Assembly: GCA_003483125.1 (NCBI GenBank)
Contig: DMWU01000040.1
Coordinates: 1 to 11,613 of the forward strand
Source of the DNA: Erythrobacter sp.
Lineage (GTDB): Bacteria; Pseudomonadota; Alphaproteobacteria; Sphingomonadales; Sphingomonadaceae
DNA length: 11,613 nt
Reading direction: 5' to 3'
Shown: piece by piece, positions 1-6,288 of the stretch
Position numbering within the stretch: the first letter of the stretch is position 1
How the letters are laid out: the number at the start of each line of letters is the position of its first letter
Notes under the pieces: generated by a model
What the model was told of the DNA's origin: nothing
The model's database searches: none
Seen by the model: the letters and a program-made list of their open reading frames with translations, nothing else
Position numbers and translations under genes: made by a program

Positions 1-1
1 G

Positions 2-88
2 TGCCTTGGTCTGGGCACTTGGCCCGCAGCCAGCCATGCCGGCGATATCTCCTAGCCGCGTGCAGCCGCGCTTCAAGGCGTCGCGAAG
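2..88 (+). pseudogene. astB: N-terminal remnant of astB with in-frame amber stop
   Basis: In the same frame as the astB body, codons from position 2 translate to LGLGTWPAASHAGDIS, then TAG at 53-55, then PRAAALQGVAK leading into the ATG at 89. Without any gap this lines up with the family N-terminus (E. coli [25 protein letters not shown]), so the TAG sits inside the gene rather than before it. Family enzymes use the AGLSxGNxAS segment to hold N-succinylarginine. Here it reads C-L-G-L-G-T-W-P-A, with Gly, Asn, Ala and Ser positions changed. Adding one base near 17-18 and removing one C from 23-25 would restore G-N-L-A, so compensating indels are possible. True decay and sequencing or assembly error cannot be told apart here. 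The gene continues off the left edge. Confidence 0.7.
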
Positions 89-1198
89 ATGCGCGGCAAT
101 CTTGATCGATTGGGCATTGAAGGCTTTTTGCTGCCCCTGCCCCGCCCTAATCAGGAATTGCTCAATTCACTGCGCGTCGATGGCCGAACAGACAAAGCCC
201 TGCTCGCCGCCGCATGGTCGGCCAGTTCAATGTGGACGGCCAATGCCGCAACTATCAGCCCGGCGCCCGATACGGCGGATGGCAAGTGCCATCTCACTCC
301 GGCCAATCTGGTCACCATGGTCCACCGTGCGCAGGAATGGCCCGACACGAAACGCCAATTGGATATTGCATTTGCCGACAAAGACCATTTCCGAATTCAT
401 GAAGCCGTACCGCCAACCTTCGGGGATGAGGGGGCGGCAAATCATATGCGGCTGTGTGAAGGCCATGGCAGCGCAGGCGTCGAGGTATTTGTCTATGGTG
501 AATGCGGCGGCAAGTTTCCGGCGCGCCAGCATGAACAGGCCAGCCGCGCGGTTGCGCGCAAGCACAGGCTGGATCCCGAAAAATGCGTGTTCATCGAGCA
601 AAACCCTGTCGCAATCGAAGCGGGCGCATTCCACAACGATGTGGTGGCGGTCGCCAACGAAAATGTCGTGTTCGCGCATGAACTTGCCTTTGCCGACAGG
701 CAGGGTGCCTATGACGCCATGAGAAAGGCATTTCCGTCACTAGAAGTTGTCGAGGTTCCTGATTCTACTGTCAGTCTGTCAGAAGCGATCAAGAGTTATC
801 TCTTCAACGCCCAACTCGTTAGCCGCCTAGGTGACGCCGGAATGGCATTGATCGTTCCGCAAGAATGTCGCGAAAGCAACAAGGTGTGGAACTGGTGCGA
901 ACAGATGATGGTTAGCAATGGACCGATCCGCGAAGTCATCCGGGTGGATGTTCGTCAATCCATGGCGAATGGCGGTGGACCAGCCTGCCTGCGACTGCGC
1001 GTTGTGGCTGATCCTGGCACTGTGGATCCGCGTTTCCTCCTCGACCCGGCCAAAGCGGACCGAATCGAGGGCGTCATCTCCAAAAACTGGCCGGAACAGA
1101 TTGATCCGGCTGATCTTGGTAGTGAAACGCTGACAAACAGTGTCATCGCGGCACGGAACGCGCTCTTGGCAGAGTTGGACCTTGCGGAACTAGGTTAA
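89..1198 (+). CDS. astB: N-succinylarginine dihydrolase (AstB), body of a gene truncated by an upstream stop
   Basis: AstB hydrolyses N2-succinylarginine to N2-succinylornithine, CO2 and ammonia, the second step of the arginine succinyltransferase (AST) pathway, in the cytoplasm. From the ATG at 89 the frame gives 369 residues, against about 415-447 for the family, so about 60-75 N-terminal residues are missing. The rest is well conserved. The catalytic residues are present: Glu114 in GDEGAANH, His182 in FHNDVVAV and nucleophile Cys300 in NGGGPACLRLR. SPMWxANAATI-like (46-56) and LPQEC-like (VPQEC, 256-260) motifs are also there. The ATG at 89 is an internal Met of the family (AKM), with no ribosome binding site, so it is probably not a native start. 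Without the N-terminal substrate loop the product is likely inactive. The intact catalytic part implies that any inactivation is recent. Confidence 0.85.
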   Translation: MRGNLDRLGIEGFLLPLPRPNQELLNSLRVDGRTDKALLAAAWSASSMWTANAATISPAPDTADGKCHLTPANLVTMVHRAQEWPDTKRQLDIAFADKDHFRIHEAVPPTFGDEGAANHMRLCEGHGSAGVEVFVYGECGGKFPARQHEQASRAVARKHRLDPEKCVFIEQNPVAIEAGAFHNDVVAVANENVVFAHELAFADRQGAYDAMRKAFPSLEVVEVPDSTVSLSEAIKSYLFNAQLVSRLGDAGMALIVPQECRESNKVWNWCEQMMVSNGPIREVIRVDVRQSMANGGGPACLRLRVVADPGTVDPRFLLDPAKADRIEGVISKNWPEQIDPADLGSETLTNSVIAARNALLAELDLAELG

Positions 1199-1215
1199 CG
1201 CGCTGGACTCAGGGC

Positions 1216-1227
1216 TACTAATTAGTA
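1216..1227. repeat. 12-bp perfect palindrome TACTAATTAGTA
   Basis: TACTAATTAGTA reads the same on both strands. It lies 18 bases after the astB stop and about 60 bases before the next start codon. Two GTTAAC hexamers (1194-1199 and 1241-1246) flank it. Such a palindrome could be an operator for a dimeric regulator of the downstream small gene, but no regulator is visible nearby and a chance AT-rich palindrome is possible. Confidence 0.3.
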
Positions 1228-1247
1228 AGCTTAGCGAATTGTTAACC

Positions 1248-1270
1248 AAACCCGACGCCAAGCCGGGTTT
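1248..1270 (+). terminator. Hairpin between astB and the downstream small gene
   Basis: AAACCCG (1248-1254) and CGGGTTT (1264-1270) are perfect complements around a 9-base loop. The right arm ends in TTT but no longer T-run follows, so termination would be weak. The hairpin ends two bases before the GAGGA ribosome binding site of the next gene. It could end astB transcription or modulate access to that site. Confidence 0.4.
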
Positions 1271-1284
1271 CAGAGGAAATTAGC

Positions 1285-1536
1285 ATGCTGCGCAAGATTG
1301 GCCGGCTATTTGTGATCAAAACGCGTTTTGAGGCGTTTGTGATCATCTATGCCCTGGCCTTGGGTGCAACTGCACGCGGCTCTCAATACATCACAGAATA
1401 TCCCGGTTGGGGCGGCAAATTGCTGTTCCTGGCAACAACGGGGGCCGTTTTCCTGGGCGGCGCCAAGATCCTCGACGCGGTTCGTTATGAGCGTGAGAGG
1501 AACGAATCTGAACTCTTGGGTAATGAACCGACCTGA
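1285..1536 (+). CDS. Small membrane protein of unknown function (83 aa)
   Basis: I do not recognise a named family. The start is well supported: ATG at 1285 with GAGGA at 1273-1277, eight bases upstream. The protein begins with a basic stretch (MLRKIGRLFVIKTR). Two hydrophobic segments follow, about residues 15-31 (FEAFVIIYALALGATA) and 46-59 (LLFLATTGAVFLGG), then a charged tail (RYERERNESE). This fits a two-pass inner-membrane protein with both ends in the cytoplasm. It stands alone: astB ends 86 bases upstream behind a hairpin, and the tmRNA downstream is on the other strand. Coding is supported by the ribosome binding site and the membrane-protein composition; function is unknown. Confidence 0.75.
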   Translation: MLRKIGRLFVIKTRFEAFVIIYALALGATARGSQYITEYPGWGGKLLFLATTGAVFLGGAKILDAVRYERERNESELLGNEPT

Positions 1537-1639
1537 ATTCACTTAGGTTTCGAAGATTCCTGATTCATCAATGCCCTGCGTCTTATCGAGGACCTCAGGC
1601 CCGATTGAGTGGCAAATATCTGGAAAGTGAAGGGATTCT

Positions 1640-1970
1640 GTTGCTACGTTCCCTCCGGACGCCCGGAATCCGCTTCTGTTGCCCGGTGGGTCCAACCGCG
1701 CTTTAGCTTTGTAAATTCAAGCCGTTAGGCCATAGAATTACGCTGCAACAGCGAGTGCTTCATTATCATTGGCACTTGTGTGTTTTGAGCCTTTAACGGG
1801 TTACTCAGCCCGGGTGAAAACACTGCCTTTCAACACACGTCGATCCTGGTTCGGCCCCGTCAGAAACCCCGTAAATTCCGAGGGTTATGGTGGAGCCGCC
1901 GGGTACTGCCCCCGGGTCCGTTGTGCCTATTACACAGCGCAATTTATCGCCATAGCCCGCAACGACGGGC
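1640..1970 (-). ncRNA. ssrA: Transfer-messenger RNA (tmRNA), circularly permuted two-piece form
   Basis: tmRNA rescues stalled ribosomes by acting as tRNA-Ala and then as a short mRNA. On the minus strand the acceptor piece comes first and ends CGGCTCC-A-CCA (1898-1888). A 29-base spacer (1887-1859) follows, then the coding piece starts GGGGCCG (1858-1852). These two ends pair as a 7-bp acceptor stem with G3-U wobble (1856 with 1894), the alanine identity mark. CCA is encoded. A T-arm of 5 bp (1915-1911 with 1903-1899) encloses a 7-base loop, GGCAGTA. The coding piece has the D-domain GGATCGACG and a tag frame at 1773-1738. AGCGCGGTT (1702-1694) can pair with AATTGCGCT (1944-1936), a helix that would join the two mature pieces. 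The order acceptor-spacer-coding is the alphaproteobacterial permutation. Outer ends are estimates; the CCA end and the 5' GGGG end are firm. Confidence 0.95.
1738..1773 (-). other. ssrA: tmRNA proteolysis-tag reading frame (ANDNEALAVAA)
   Basis: Reading down from 1773, the codons GCC AAT GAT AAT GAA GCA, then CTC GCT GTT GCA GCG TAA, give A-N-D-N-E-A-L-A-V-A-A-stop. With the alanine carried by tmRNA itself the tag on rescued proteins would be AANDNEALAVAA. The AND start and the LAVAA end match known tags: AND-type for adaptor binding (SspB) and a hydrophobic-Ala-Ala end for ClpXP. The resume codon is GCC at 1773-1771. Confidence 0.93.
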
Positions 1971-1976
1971 ACGCCC

Positions 1977-2004
1977 TATATAGGCCGCGCCCGCTTAATG
2001 TGAA
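1977..2004 (-). promoter_or_regulatory. Sigma-70-type promoter for ssrA
   Basis: On the minus strand TTCACA (2004-1999) and TATATA (1982-1977) are separated by 16 bases. Transcription would start near 1970, at the foot of the hairpin GCCCG-N6-CGGGC (1970-1955), which forms the 5' leader of the tmRNA precursor. Position relative to the RNA supports the call. It lies 25 bases past the mscL stop, so some ssrA transcript could also come from mscL read-through. Confidence 0.55.
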
Positions 2005-2029
2005 GTGAAGCGTCGTTTCGACCCGATTT

Positions 2030-2461
2030 TTACCGGTTTTTCAGTGAGTCCCGGATTTCGGTTAGCAGGTCGATTTCGCTTGGACCTGCAGGTTCTGCCG
2101 GTGCTTCCTCTTCCTTCTTCTCAAACTGCTCGATCAGCCTGGTAGTGTAACGAACCATCATAAAGATGATCCAAGCCAGGATTAGGAAGTTGATCACTGC
2201 TGAGATGAAGCTGCCCCATGCCAATACATTCGCGCCAGCTTCGCGTGCAGCCGCCAGACTCATGCCGGCCTCAACCTCGCCGCTCAACACGAGATACTTG
2301 TCGCTGAAATCGACGTTGCCGAATATCGCACCCACCAAAGGCATGATCACCTCGTCGGTCAACGACTTCACAATCGTCGCAAAGGCACCACCAATGATAA
2401 CGGCGACTGCCAATTGCATTACATTGCCTTTAGCAATAAACGCTTTGAAATCTGCAAACAT
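2030..2461 (-). CDS. mscL: Large-conductance mechanosensitive channel MscL
   Basis: MscL is a homopentameric inner-membrane channel that opens under membrane tension and releases solutes during hypo-osmotic shock. The 143-residue product matches the family length (E. coli 136). The amphipathic N-terminal helix and first gate segment read [20 protein letters not shown] (residues 5-24), with TM1 at about 15-45 including the family's DxIMP-like turn (DEVIMP, 36-41). A periplasmic loop follows, then TM2 at about 79-105 ([19 protein letters not shown]). The C-terminal bundle helix is [10 protein letters not shown] (131-140), preceded by a Glu/Pro/Ala linker. I chose the ATG at 2461 because it gives the family N-terminus and has GGAGG at 2471-2467, five bases upstream. 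The frame stays open 39 codons further upstream, but those codons encode nothing MscL-like. The gene is divergent from lemA and followed by ssrA on the same strand. Confidence 0.96.
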   Translation of the reverse strand: MFADFKAFIAKGNVMQLAVAVIIGGAFATIVKSLTDEVIMPLVGAIFGNVDFSDKYLVLSGEVEAGMSLAAAREAGANVLAWGSFISAVINFLILAWIIFMMVRYTTRLIEQFEKKEEEAPAEPAGPSEIDLLTEIRDSLKNR

Positions 2462-2535
2462 CCAGTCCTCCCATATTCCCCGGAAACACCGCAATTTTGC
2501 AGCATTGTGCCGCGATGCCAACCCCTGTCGGTTAC

Positions 2536-2563
2536 TTGAAATTCCGGGCAGGTGACCTATATT
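2536..2563 (+). promoter_or_regulatory. Putative sigma-70-type promoter of the lemA operon
   Basis: TTGAAA (2536-2541) and TATATT (2558-2563) are 16 bases apart, 55 bases before the lemA start and inside the mscL-lemA divergent gap. Both hexamers differ from consensus by only one or two bases. It is the best plus-strand promoter candidate for the five-gene operon. Confidence 0.45.
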
Positions 2564-2617
2564 GGCAATACAGATCAATGTCGGGCGGATCTGCGCTCGA
2601 TTGCAAAGGGGATATCC

Positions 2618-3223
2618 ATGAGTTTTATTGCTGTTCGCCGCTTCGCTCTGGTTGCGGCTATGTCACTTGGGCTGGCTGCATGCGGGATCAACTCGGTCCC
2701 CGCTGCCGAGGAGAACGCGAAGGCCAAATGGGCTGATGTCGAGGCACAGTTCCAACGCCGTGCGAACCTGATCCCGAATTTGGCCGAAGTCGCCCAAGGC
2801 GCTGCCGAGAACGAGCGTGCGATCCTGACGGAAGTGACGGAAGCGCGCGCCCGGGCGACCAGCATCAATGTGACGGCCAGCGATCTGGGCGATGCAGACA
2901 AGATGGGTGAACTTGCTGCGGCGCAGTCGCAGATGAGCCGGGGAATCGGTCGCCTACTCGCAAGCTTCGAGGCATACCCGCAGATTACCTCTACGCAGGG
3001 CTTCATCACCCTTCAGAGCCAGCTTGAAGGTACAGAAAACCGCATTGCGGTAGCCATTCGCGACTATAACGAGGCGGTGCGTCAGTATAATACAACGATC
3101 CGCACCTTCCCCGACACTATAGGCGCGAGCATCATCCATGGTGCAGAACCGCTGGTTCCTTACCAGGCAGTGACAGAAGGCGCAGAAGTCGCGCCGGAAC
3201 TTGACCTGACCACGAACAATTGA
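2618..3223 (+). CDS. lemA: LemA family lipoprotein
   Basis: LemA proteins are small helical envelope proteins of uncertain biochemical role, often encoded beside TPM-domain proteins. The start at 2618 follows AAGGGG (2606-2611) with six bases of spacing; in-frame codons further upstream lack LemA similarity. The 201-residue product has a signal peptide ending in the lipobox L19-A20-A21-C22, so it is probably a lipoprotein. Family motifs follow in order: [18 protein letters not shown] (38-55), a heptad-like helix with EARARA (75-80), and [12 protein letters not shown] plus [11 protein letters not shown] (132-158). The C-terminal stretch has the PFD-like FPDTIG turn (164-169). It is the first gene of an operon, with the next start eight bases after its stop. 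The lipobox is notable because many LemA proteins carry an N-terminal membrane anchor instead. Confidence 0.93.
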   Translation: MSFIAVRRFALVAAMSLGLAACGINSVPAAEENAKAKWADVEAQFQRRANLIPNLAEVAQGAAENERAILTEVTEARARATSINVTASDLGDADKMGELAAAQSQMSRGIGRLLASFEAYPQITSTQGFITLQSQLEGTENRIAVAIRDYNEAVRQYNTTIRTFPDTIGASIIHGAEPLVPYQAVTEGAEVAPELDLTTNN

Positions 3224-3231
3224 GGCGCCTG

Positions 3232-4023
3232 ATGCGCGCACTCGCTGCAATACTCGTCGCATTTGCGACGCTCTTGGCAGCGCCCCTTTTAGCGCAGGAT
3301 TTCCCTGCGCTGACAGGCCGCGTTGTCGATGAAGCCAATATCATCCCCTCGGACGTCGAAGCGAAACTGACACTGCAGCTTGCCGCGCTTGAACAACAAT
3401 CGCAGCGACAATTGGTCGTGGTCACGCTCAACGACCTGCAGGGATATGACATTTCCGACTATGGCTACCAGCTTGGCCGCGAATGGGGCATTGGCGATGA
3501 AGAGCGCAATGACGGCGCGCTGCTGATTGTCGCGCCAAACGAACGCAAGGTACGCATCGAAGTCGGCTACGGCCTTGAAGGCATCATGACCGATGCGCTG
3601 TCCAGCCTGATCATCCAGAACGCAATCATCCCGCGCTTCCGCGATGGAGATATGCCAGACGGAATTGTCGCCGGCACCAATGCAATCACTCAGCAATTGG
3701 TCCTGCCCGAGGATGAAGCGCGGCAAATCGCCAGCGAAGCAGGCCAGGCTCGCGGGCGCGACAGCGGCTTCCCGATTGGCGCGCTGATCTGGTTCGCATT
3801 CATATTCTTCTTTTTCATCCTACCAATGATTCGCGGACGCGGAAGGCGCAGGCGATTTGGCGGAACCGTAGGCAACATAATCCTTTGGGAGGTAGGCAGT
3901 GCCATTGCCCGCAGCGCGATTAATAGCGGGGGTAGCAGTGGCGGCTTTAGCGGTAGTTTCGGAGGCGGCTTCTCCGGTGGTGGCGGCAGCTTTGGTGGCG
4001 GTGGCGCCTCGGGGGGTTGGTGA
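3232..4023 (+). CDS. TPM-domain (YgcG-type) envelope protein with Gly-rich tail
   Basis: This belongs to the TPM (TLP18.3/Psb32/MOLO-1) family, COG1512-like: an extracytoplasmic alpha/beta domain anchored by a C-terminal helix. Its molecular role in bacteria is unclear; plant relatives act in photosystem II repair. The start at 3232 has GAGG (3222-3225) six bases upstream; a TTG at 3220 is possible but overlaps the lemA stop. Of 263 residues, 1-21 form a signal peptide (LLAAPLLA, then QDFPALTGRVVDEANII). The TPM domain runs about 28-158, with QLVVVTLNDLQG (60-71), RNDGALLIV (92-100) and RKVRIEVGYGLEG (105-117). A transmembrane helix lies at 180-200, a basic stop-transfer RGRGRRRR at 201-208, and a Gly/Ser-rich tail ends in GGW (232-263). 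Its stop overlaps the next start codon by one base. Confidence 0.92.
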   Translation: MRALAAILVAFATLLAAPLLAQDFPALTGRVVDEANIIPSDVEAKLTLQLAALEQQSQRQLVVVTLNDLQGYDISDYGYQLGREWGIGDEERNDGALLIVAPNERKVRIEVGYGLEGIMTDALSSLIIQNAIIPRFRDGDMPDGIVAGTNAITQQLVLPEDEARQIASEAGQARGRDSGFPIGALIWFAFIFFFFILPMIRGRGRRRRFGGTVGNIILWEVGSAIARSAINSGGSSGGFSGSFGGGFSGGGGSFGGGGASGGW

Positions 4024-4697
4024 TGGCATATCTTGATGAGAAGCAGCACAAGATCGTTTCCGATGCCGTGTCAGAGGCAGAGGGCATTACATCGGGCGAA
4101 ATAGTAACCGTACTGGCCGACCGCTCCAACGATTACAGTGATGTCGCCCTGCTTTGGGCGGCGGCCGCATCATTCACGGCAATGAGCTTGTTCGCATTCT
4201 TCCCCCTACCCTTCCTCAATCTGTGGGATCGGCTGGTCGGCGGGTGGCTGCATGAGTGGACCACGGGTGAGCTCGCGACCATGGTGATTGCGCTGGGGCT
4301 CATCTCATTTGCGCTCACTTGGGTTGCGCAATTGTGGCAACCGCTGAAATTTGCGCTCGTGCCCGGCCCTGTTAAGAGCGCCCGCGCTCATGATGCCGCA
4401 GTCAAGCATTTCAAGGTCGGCGCAGAGCGAAGTACGCATGGCCGCACCGGGGTGCTGATCTACCTGTCGATGTGCGAACACCGTGCAGAGATCGTCGCAG
4501 ACGAGCCGATCGCAGTGAAAGTCCCCGCGGAGGTATGGGGCGAGGCGATGGCCGACATGCTGGTTGAAATCAAAAAGGGCTGCATCGCAGAAGGCATGGC
4601 AGCCGGCGTCCGCGACGTTGGCAAGGTGTTGGCTGAACATTTCCCGCGCGGCGAAGATGACCAGAACGAGTTGCCCGATCGCTTGATTGAAGTCTAA
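4023..4697 (+). CDS. TPM-domain membrane protein (COG3762-like)
   Basis: This is a second, divergent TPM-family protein paired with the preceding one, as is common in lemA operons. ATG at 4023 overlaps the upstream TGA (TGATG), with the G-run 4011-4016 as a possible ribosome binding site; this implies coupled translation. The 224-residue product starts cytoplasmic-like with no signal peptide. TPM-type sequence SGEIVTVLADRSNDYSD (24-40) is followed by two transmembrane helices (about 41-62 and 83-105). The domain then resumes with HFKVGAERSTHGRTGVLIYL (129-148) and AEIVADEPI (155-163). The TPM fold therefore appears split by a membrane hairpin of about 85 residues. The C-terminal region holds a helical GCIAEGMAAGVRDVGKVLAE (186-205). 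It has no catalytic motif that I can name. It may form a membrane complex with LemA and the first TPM protein; that is inference from linkage. Confidence 0.88.
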   Translation: MAYLDEKQHKIVSDAVSEAEGITSGEIVTVLADRSNDYSDVALLWAAAASFTAMSLFAFFPLPFLNLWDRLVGGWLHEWTTGELATMVIALGLISFALTWVAQLWQPLKFALVPGPVKSARAHDAAVKHFKVGAERSTHGRTGVLIYLSMCEHRAEIVADEPIAVKVPAEVWGEAMADMLVEIKKGCIAEGMAAGVRDVGKVLAEHFPRGEDDQNELPDRLIEV

Positions 4698-4708
4698 GCC
4701 GCCTAGTC

Positions 4709-5251
4709 ATGAGTGATCGTGACGCAAACAAGCCCGAAAACATTGAATGGCAGGGCAGCTTCATAGCTGCCAAGACCCGCGGGCGATGGGAATATGTCGG
4801 CCGCACACGCGGCATGCGCGCCGCCGCAATCATTGCGATCGACCAGGGCCATGTCCTGCTGGTCGAGCAGTATCGCGTTCCCATCGGCAAGAAATGCCTT
4901 GAGATTCCAGCAGGGCTAATTGGAGACAGTGCTGAGCATGAAGGCGAAGGTCCTGAAACAGCTGCCATGCGCGAGTTGGAGGAAGAAACTGGCTATCGCG
5001 CAGCACGAATGGAAATTCTGGGCGAGTTTTACTCGAGCCCTGGCCTGGTTTCGGAAAGCTTCACCCTTCTGCGCGCGCACGATTTGGCCAAGGTTAGCGA
5101 AGGCGGTGGAACCGAAGGGGAAAACATCACAGTCCACAGGGTGCCGCTACGGCAGCTTGAAAGCTTCGTTGCGCAATGGCGCAAAGGCGGCCACGGTGTC
5201 GATGTAAAGGTTATGCTGCTGATGGCAGCGGAGCTAATTGGAGAGGATTAA
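4709..5251 (+). CDS. Nudix hydrolase, ADP-ribose pyrophosphatase-like
   Basis: Nudix enzymes cleave nucleoside diphosphates linked to another group. This one resembles ADP-ribose/nucleotide-sugar pyrophosphatases (NudF type). The 180-residue protein has an N-terminal strand region (WEYVGRTRGMRAAAIIAI), then LLVEQYRVP (50-58) and EIPAGL (65-70). The Nudix box core is E80-x7-R88-E89-L-E-E92-E93-T-G95-Y, so the metal-binding glutamates are present. The box glycine (Gly69) is ten residues from Glu80, where five is canonical: a five-residue insertion rich in acid residues. SSPG (109-112) places a proline about 15 residues after the box, a mark of ADP-ribose-type members. The start at 4709 lies 11 bases after the previous stop and has no clear ribosome binding site, so it may depend on coupling. 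The substrate is inferred, not proven. Confidence 0.9.
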   Translation: MSDRDANKPENIEWQGSFIAAKTRGRWEYVGRTRGMRAAAIIAIDQGHVLLVEQYRVPIGKKCLEIPAGLIGDSAEHEGEGPETAAMRELEEETGYRAARMEILGEFYSSPGLVSESFTLLRAHDLAKVSEGGGTEGENITVHRVPLRQLESFVAQWRKGGHGVDVKVMLLMAAELIGED

Positions 5252-5253
5252 GC

Positions 5254-6036
5254 ATGGCAGGCAGAGTTGCTGGAAAACTGGCATTGATAACGGGCGCTGC
5301 GCAGGGGTTGGGCGAGGCCCATTCGCGAAGACTGGCTGAAGAGGGTGCCCGCGTCCTTTGCACAGACATAAATGAGGCTGGAGCTGCGGAAACCGCCGCC
5401 GCGATCAATGCCGAGCTTGGCGATGGTACTGCCTTCTCTTGTCGGCATGACGTAACTAACCGCGATGATTGGGAGGCGGCAGTCGATGCTGCACGCGAAA
5501 ACCTGGGTGGCCTGAATGTGTTGGTGAACAATGCAGGCATGGGCGTTGCCGGCAATATTGAGACATGCGTGTTCGAAGACTGGCAACGTTGCTTCTCGGT
5601 CAATGTCGATTCAATCTTTCATGGCTGTCAAAAGGCCTTGCCGCTGATGCGTGAACACGCGCCTGGTTCAATCATCAATATCAGCTCGATCGCAGGGCTG
5701 ATCGCCAGCGACACCATGCCGGCCTATAATGCATCCAAGGCTGCGGTATGGATGCTAAGCAAGTCGATAGCATTGCATTGCGCGAAGAATAACATGCAGA
5801 TCCGCTGCAATTCGGTCCATCCGACATTCGTGGATACGCCCATCCTGGATGGTACGGCGAAACACCACAATCTCGACAAGAATGTTTTGATGGAAAAGCT
5901 GGCTCGTCAAATCCCGCTGAAATTTGTCGGGGAGCCAAATGACATCGCCAATGCGGTAGTTTACCTGGCTAGCGATGAGAGCCGTTTCATGACCGGTGCG
6001 GAGCTAAAGCTCGACGGCGGAATTTCGGCCATGTAG
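5254..6036 (+). CDS. Short-chain dehydrogenase/reductase (classical SDR)
   Basis: This is a cytosolic NAD(P)-dependent oxidoreductase of the classical SDR family, 260 residues long against a usual length of about 250. The Rossmann motif is T13-G14-A-A-Q-G18-L-G20, NNAG is at 92-95, and the catalytic tetrad is Asn117, Ser145, Tyr158 and Lys162. Asp38 at the end of the second strand (VLCTDIN) favours NAD(H) over NADP(H). The C-terminal region has the family features HPTFVDTP (189-196), DIANAVVYLASDESRFMTG (230-248) and LDGG. It looks like the 3-alpha/20-beta-hydroxysteroid or cyclic-alcohol dehydrogenase branch, but substrate cannot be read from sequence. ATG at 5254 has GAGAGG (5241-5246) seven bases upstream and sits two bases after the Nudix stop. 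It is the last gene of the lemA operon, ahead of a strong hairpin. Confidence 0.94.
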   Translation: MAGRVAGKLALITGAAQGLGEAHSRRLAEEGARVLCTDINEAGAAETAAAINAELGDGTAFSCRHDVTNRDDWEAAVDAARENLGGLNVLVNNAGMGVAGNIETCVFEDWQRCFSVNVDSIFHGCQKALPLMREHAPGSIINISSIAGLIASDTMPAYNASKAAVWMLSKSIALHCAKNNMQIRCNSVHPTFVDTPILDGTAKHHNLDKNVLMEKLARQIPLKFVGEPNDIANAVVYLASDESRFMTGAELKLDGGISAM

Positions 6037-6044
6037 AAATGGTG

Positions 6045-6070
6045 AAGAGGGCGGGAACCCCCACCCTCTT
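6045..6070. terminator. Terminator hairpin between the SDR gene and the pspC-like gene
   Basis: AAGAGGG (6045-6051) pairs with CCCTCTT (6064-6070), and after one C-A mismatch GGG (6053-6055) pairs with CCC (6060-6062), leaving a 4-base loop. It starts eight bases after the SDR stop. On the plus strand the 3' arm runs into TTT. It also touches the stop codon of the convergent pspC-like gene, so it may serve both directions, although the minus-strand side has no T-run. Confidence 0.7.
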
Positions 6071-6288
6071 TAATCCGCGATCAACGCGATCGCGAGATAT
6101 ACTAGGATCAGCGAACCGAAACCGATCAGCGTACCGAGCACGAAGCCGACGCGGACGAGAGTGGTGTCAATCCCGAAATAGTTGGCAATGCCTGAGCAAA
6201 CGCCGAAGACTTTGCCATTCGTCTTATCCAGGTGGAAGCCTTCACGAACTGGCGGTCCACCTGATGGTTGAGGTGTAATCGGGCTCAT
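6070..6288 (-). CDS. PspC-domain protein (72 aa)
   Basis: PspC is an inner-membrane partner of the phage shock response that senses envelope stress. This short version has a proline-rich N-terminus (MSPITPQPSGGPP) and then the PspC core: FHLDKTNGKVFGVCSGIANY (18-37), FGIDTTLVRVGF (38-49) and one membrane segment (about 48-70) ending LIALIAD-like (IALIAD). E. coli PspC is about 119 residues and carries a further periplasmic part; only the PspC domain is present here. ATG at 6288 has GGAG (6299-6296) seven bases upstream, and its ATG overlaps the TGA of the preceding 39-aa gene (ATGA), so the two are translationally coupled. No pspA, pspB or pspF is in the window. The cassette appears to be driven by a sigma-54 promoter at 6624-6640. 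Confidence 0.9.
   Translation of the reverse strand: MSPITPQPSGGPPVREGFHLDKTNGKVFGVCSGIANYFGIDTTLVRVGFVLGTLIGFGSLILVYLAIALIAD

Noticed and set aside
6..722. Long plus-strand frame of 238 codons overlapping astB
   Set aside because: Third-frame shadow of astB; the astB frame carries the catalytic motifs.
1769..2008. Open frame of 79 codons on the plus strand
   Set aside because: It lies over the tmRNA on the opposite strand, including the acceptor stem and tag; no ribosome binding site and no protein-like composition.
3690..4049. Proline-rich minus-strand frame opposite the Gly-rich tail of the first TPM protein
   Set aside because: Proline runs are simply the complement of the glycine codons; no start signal.
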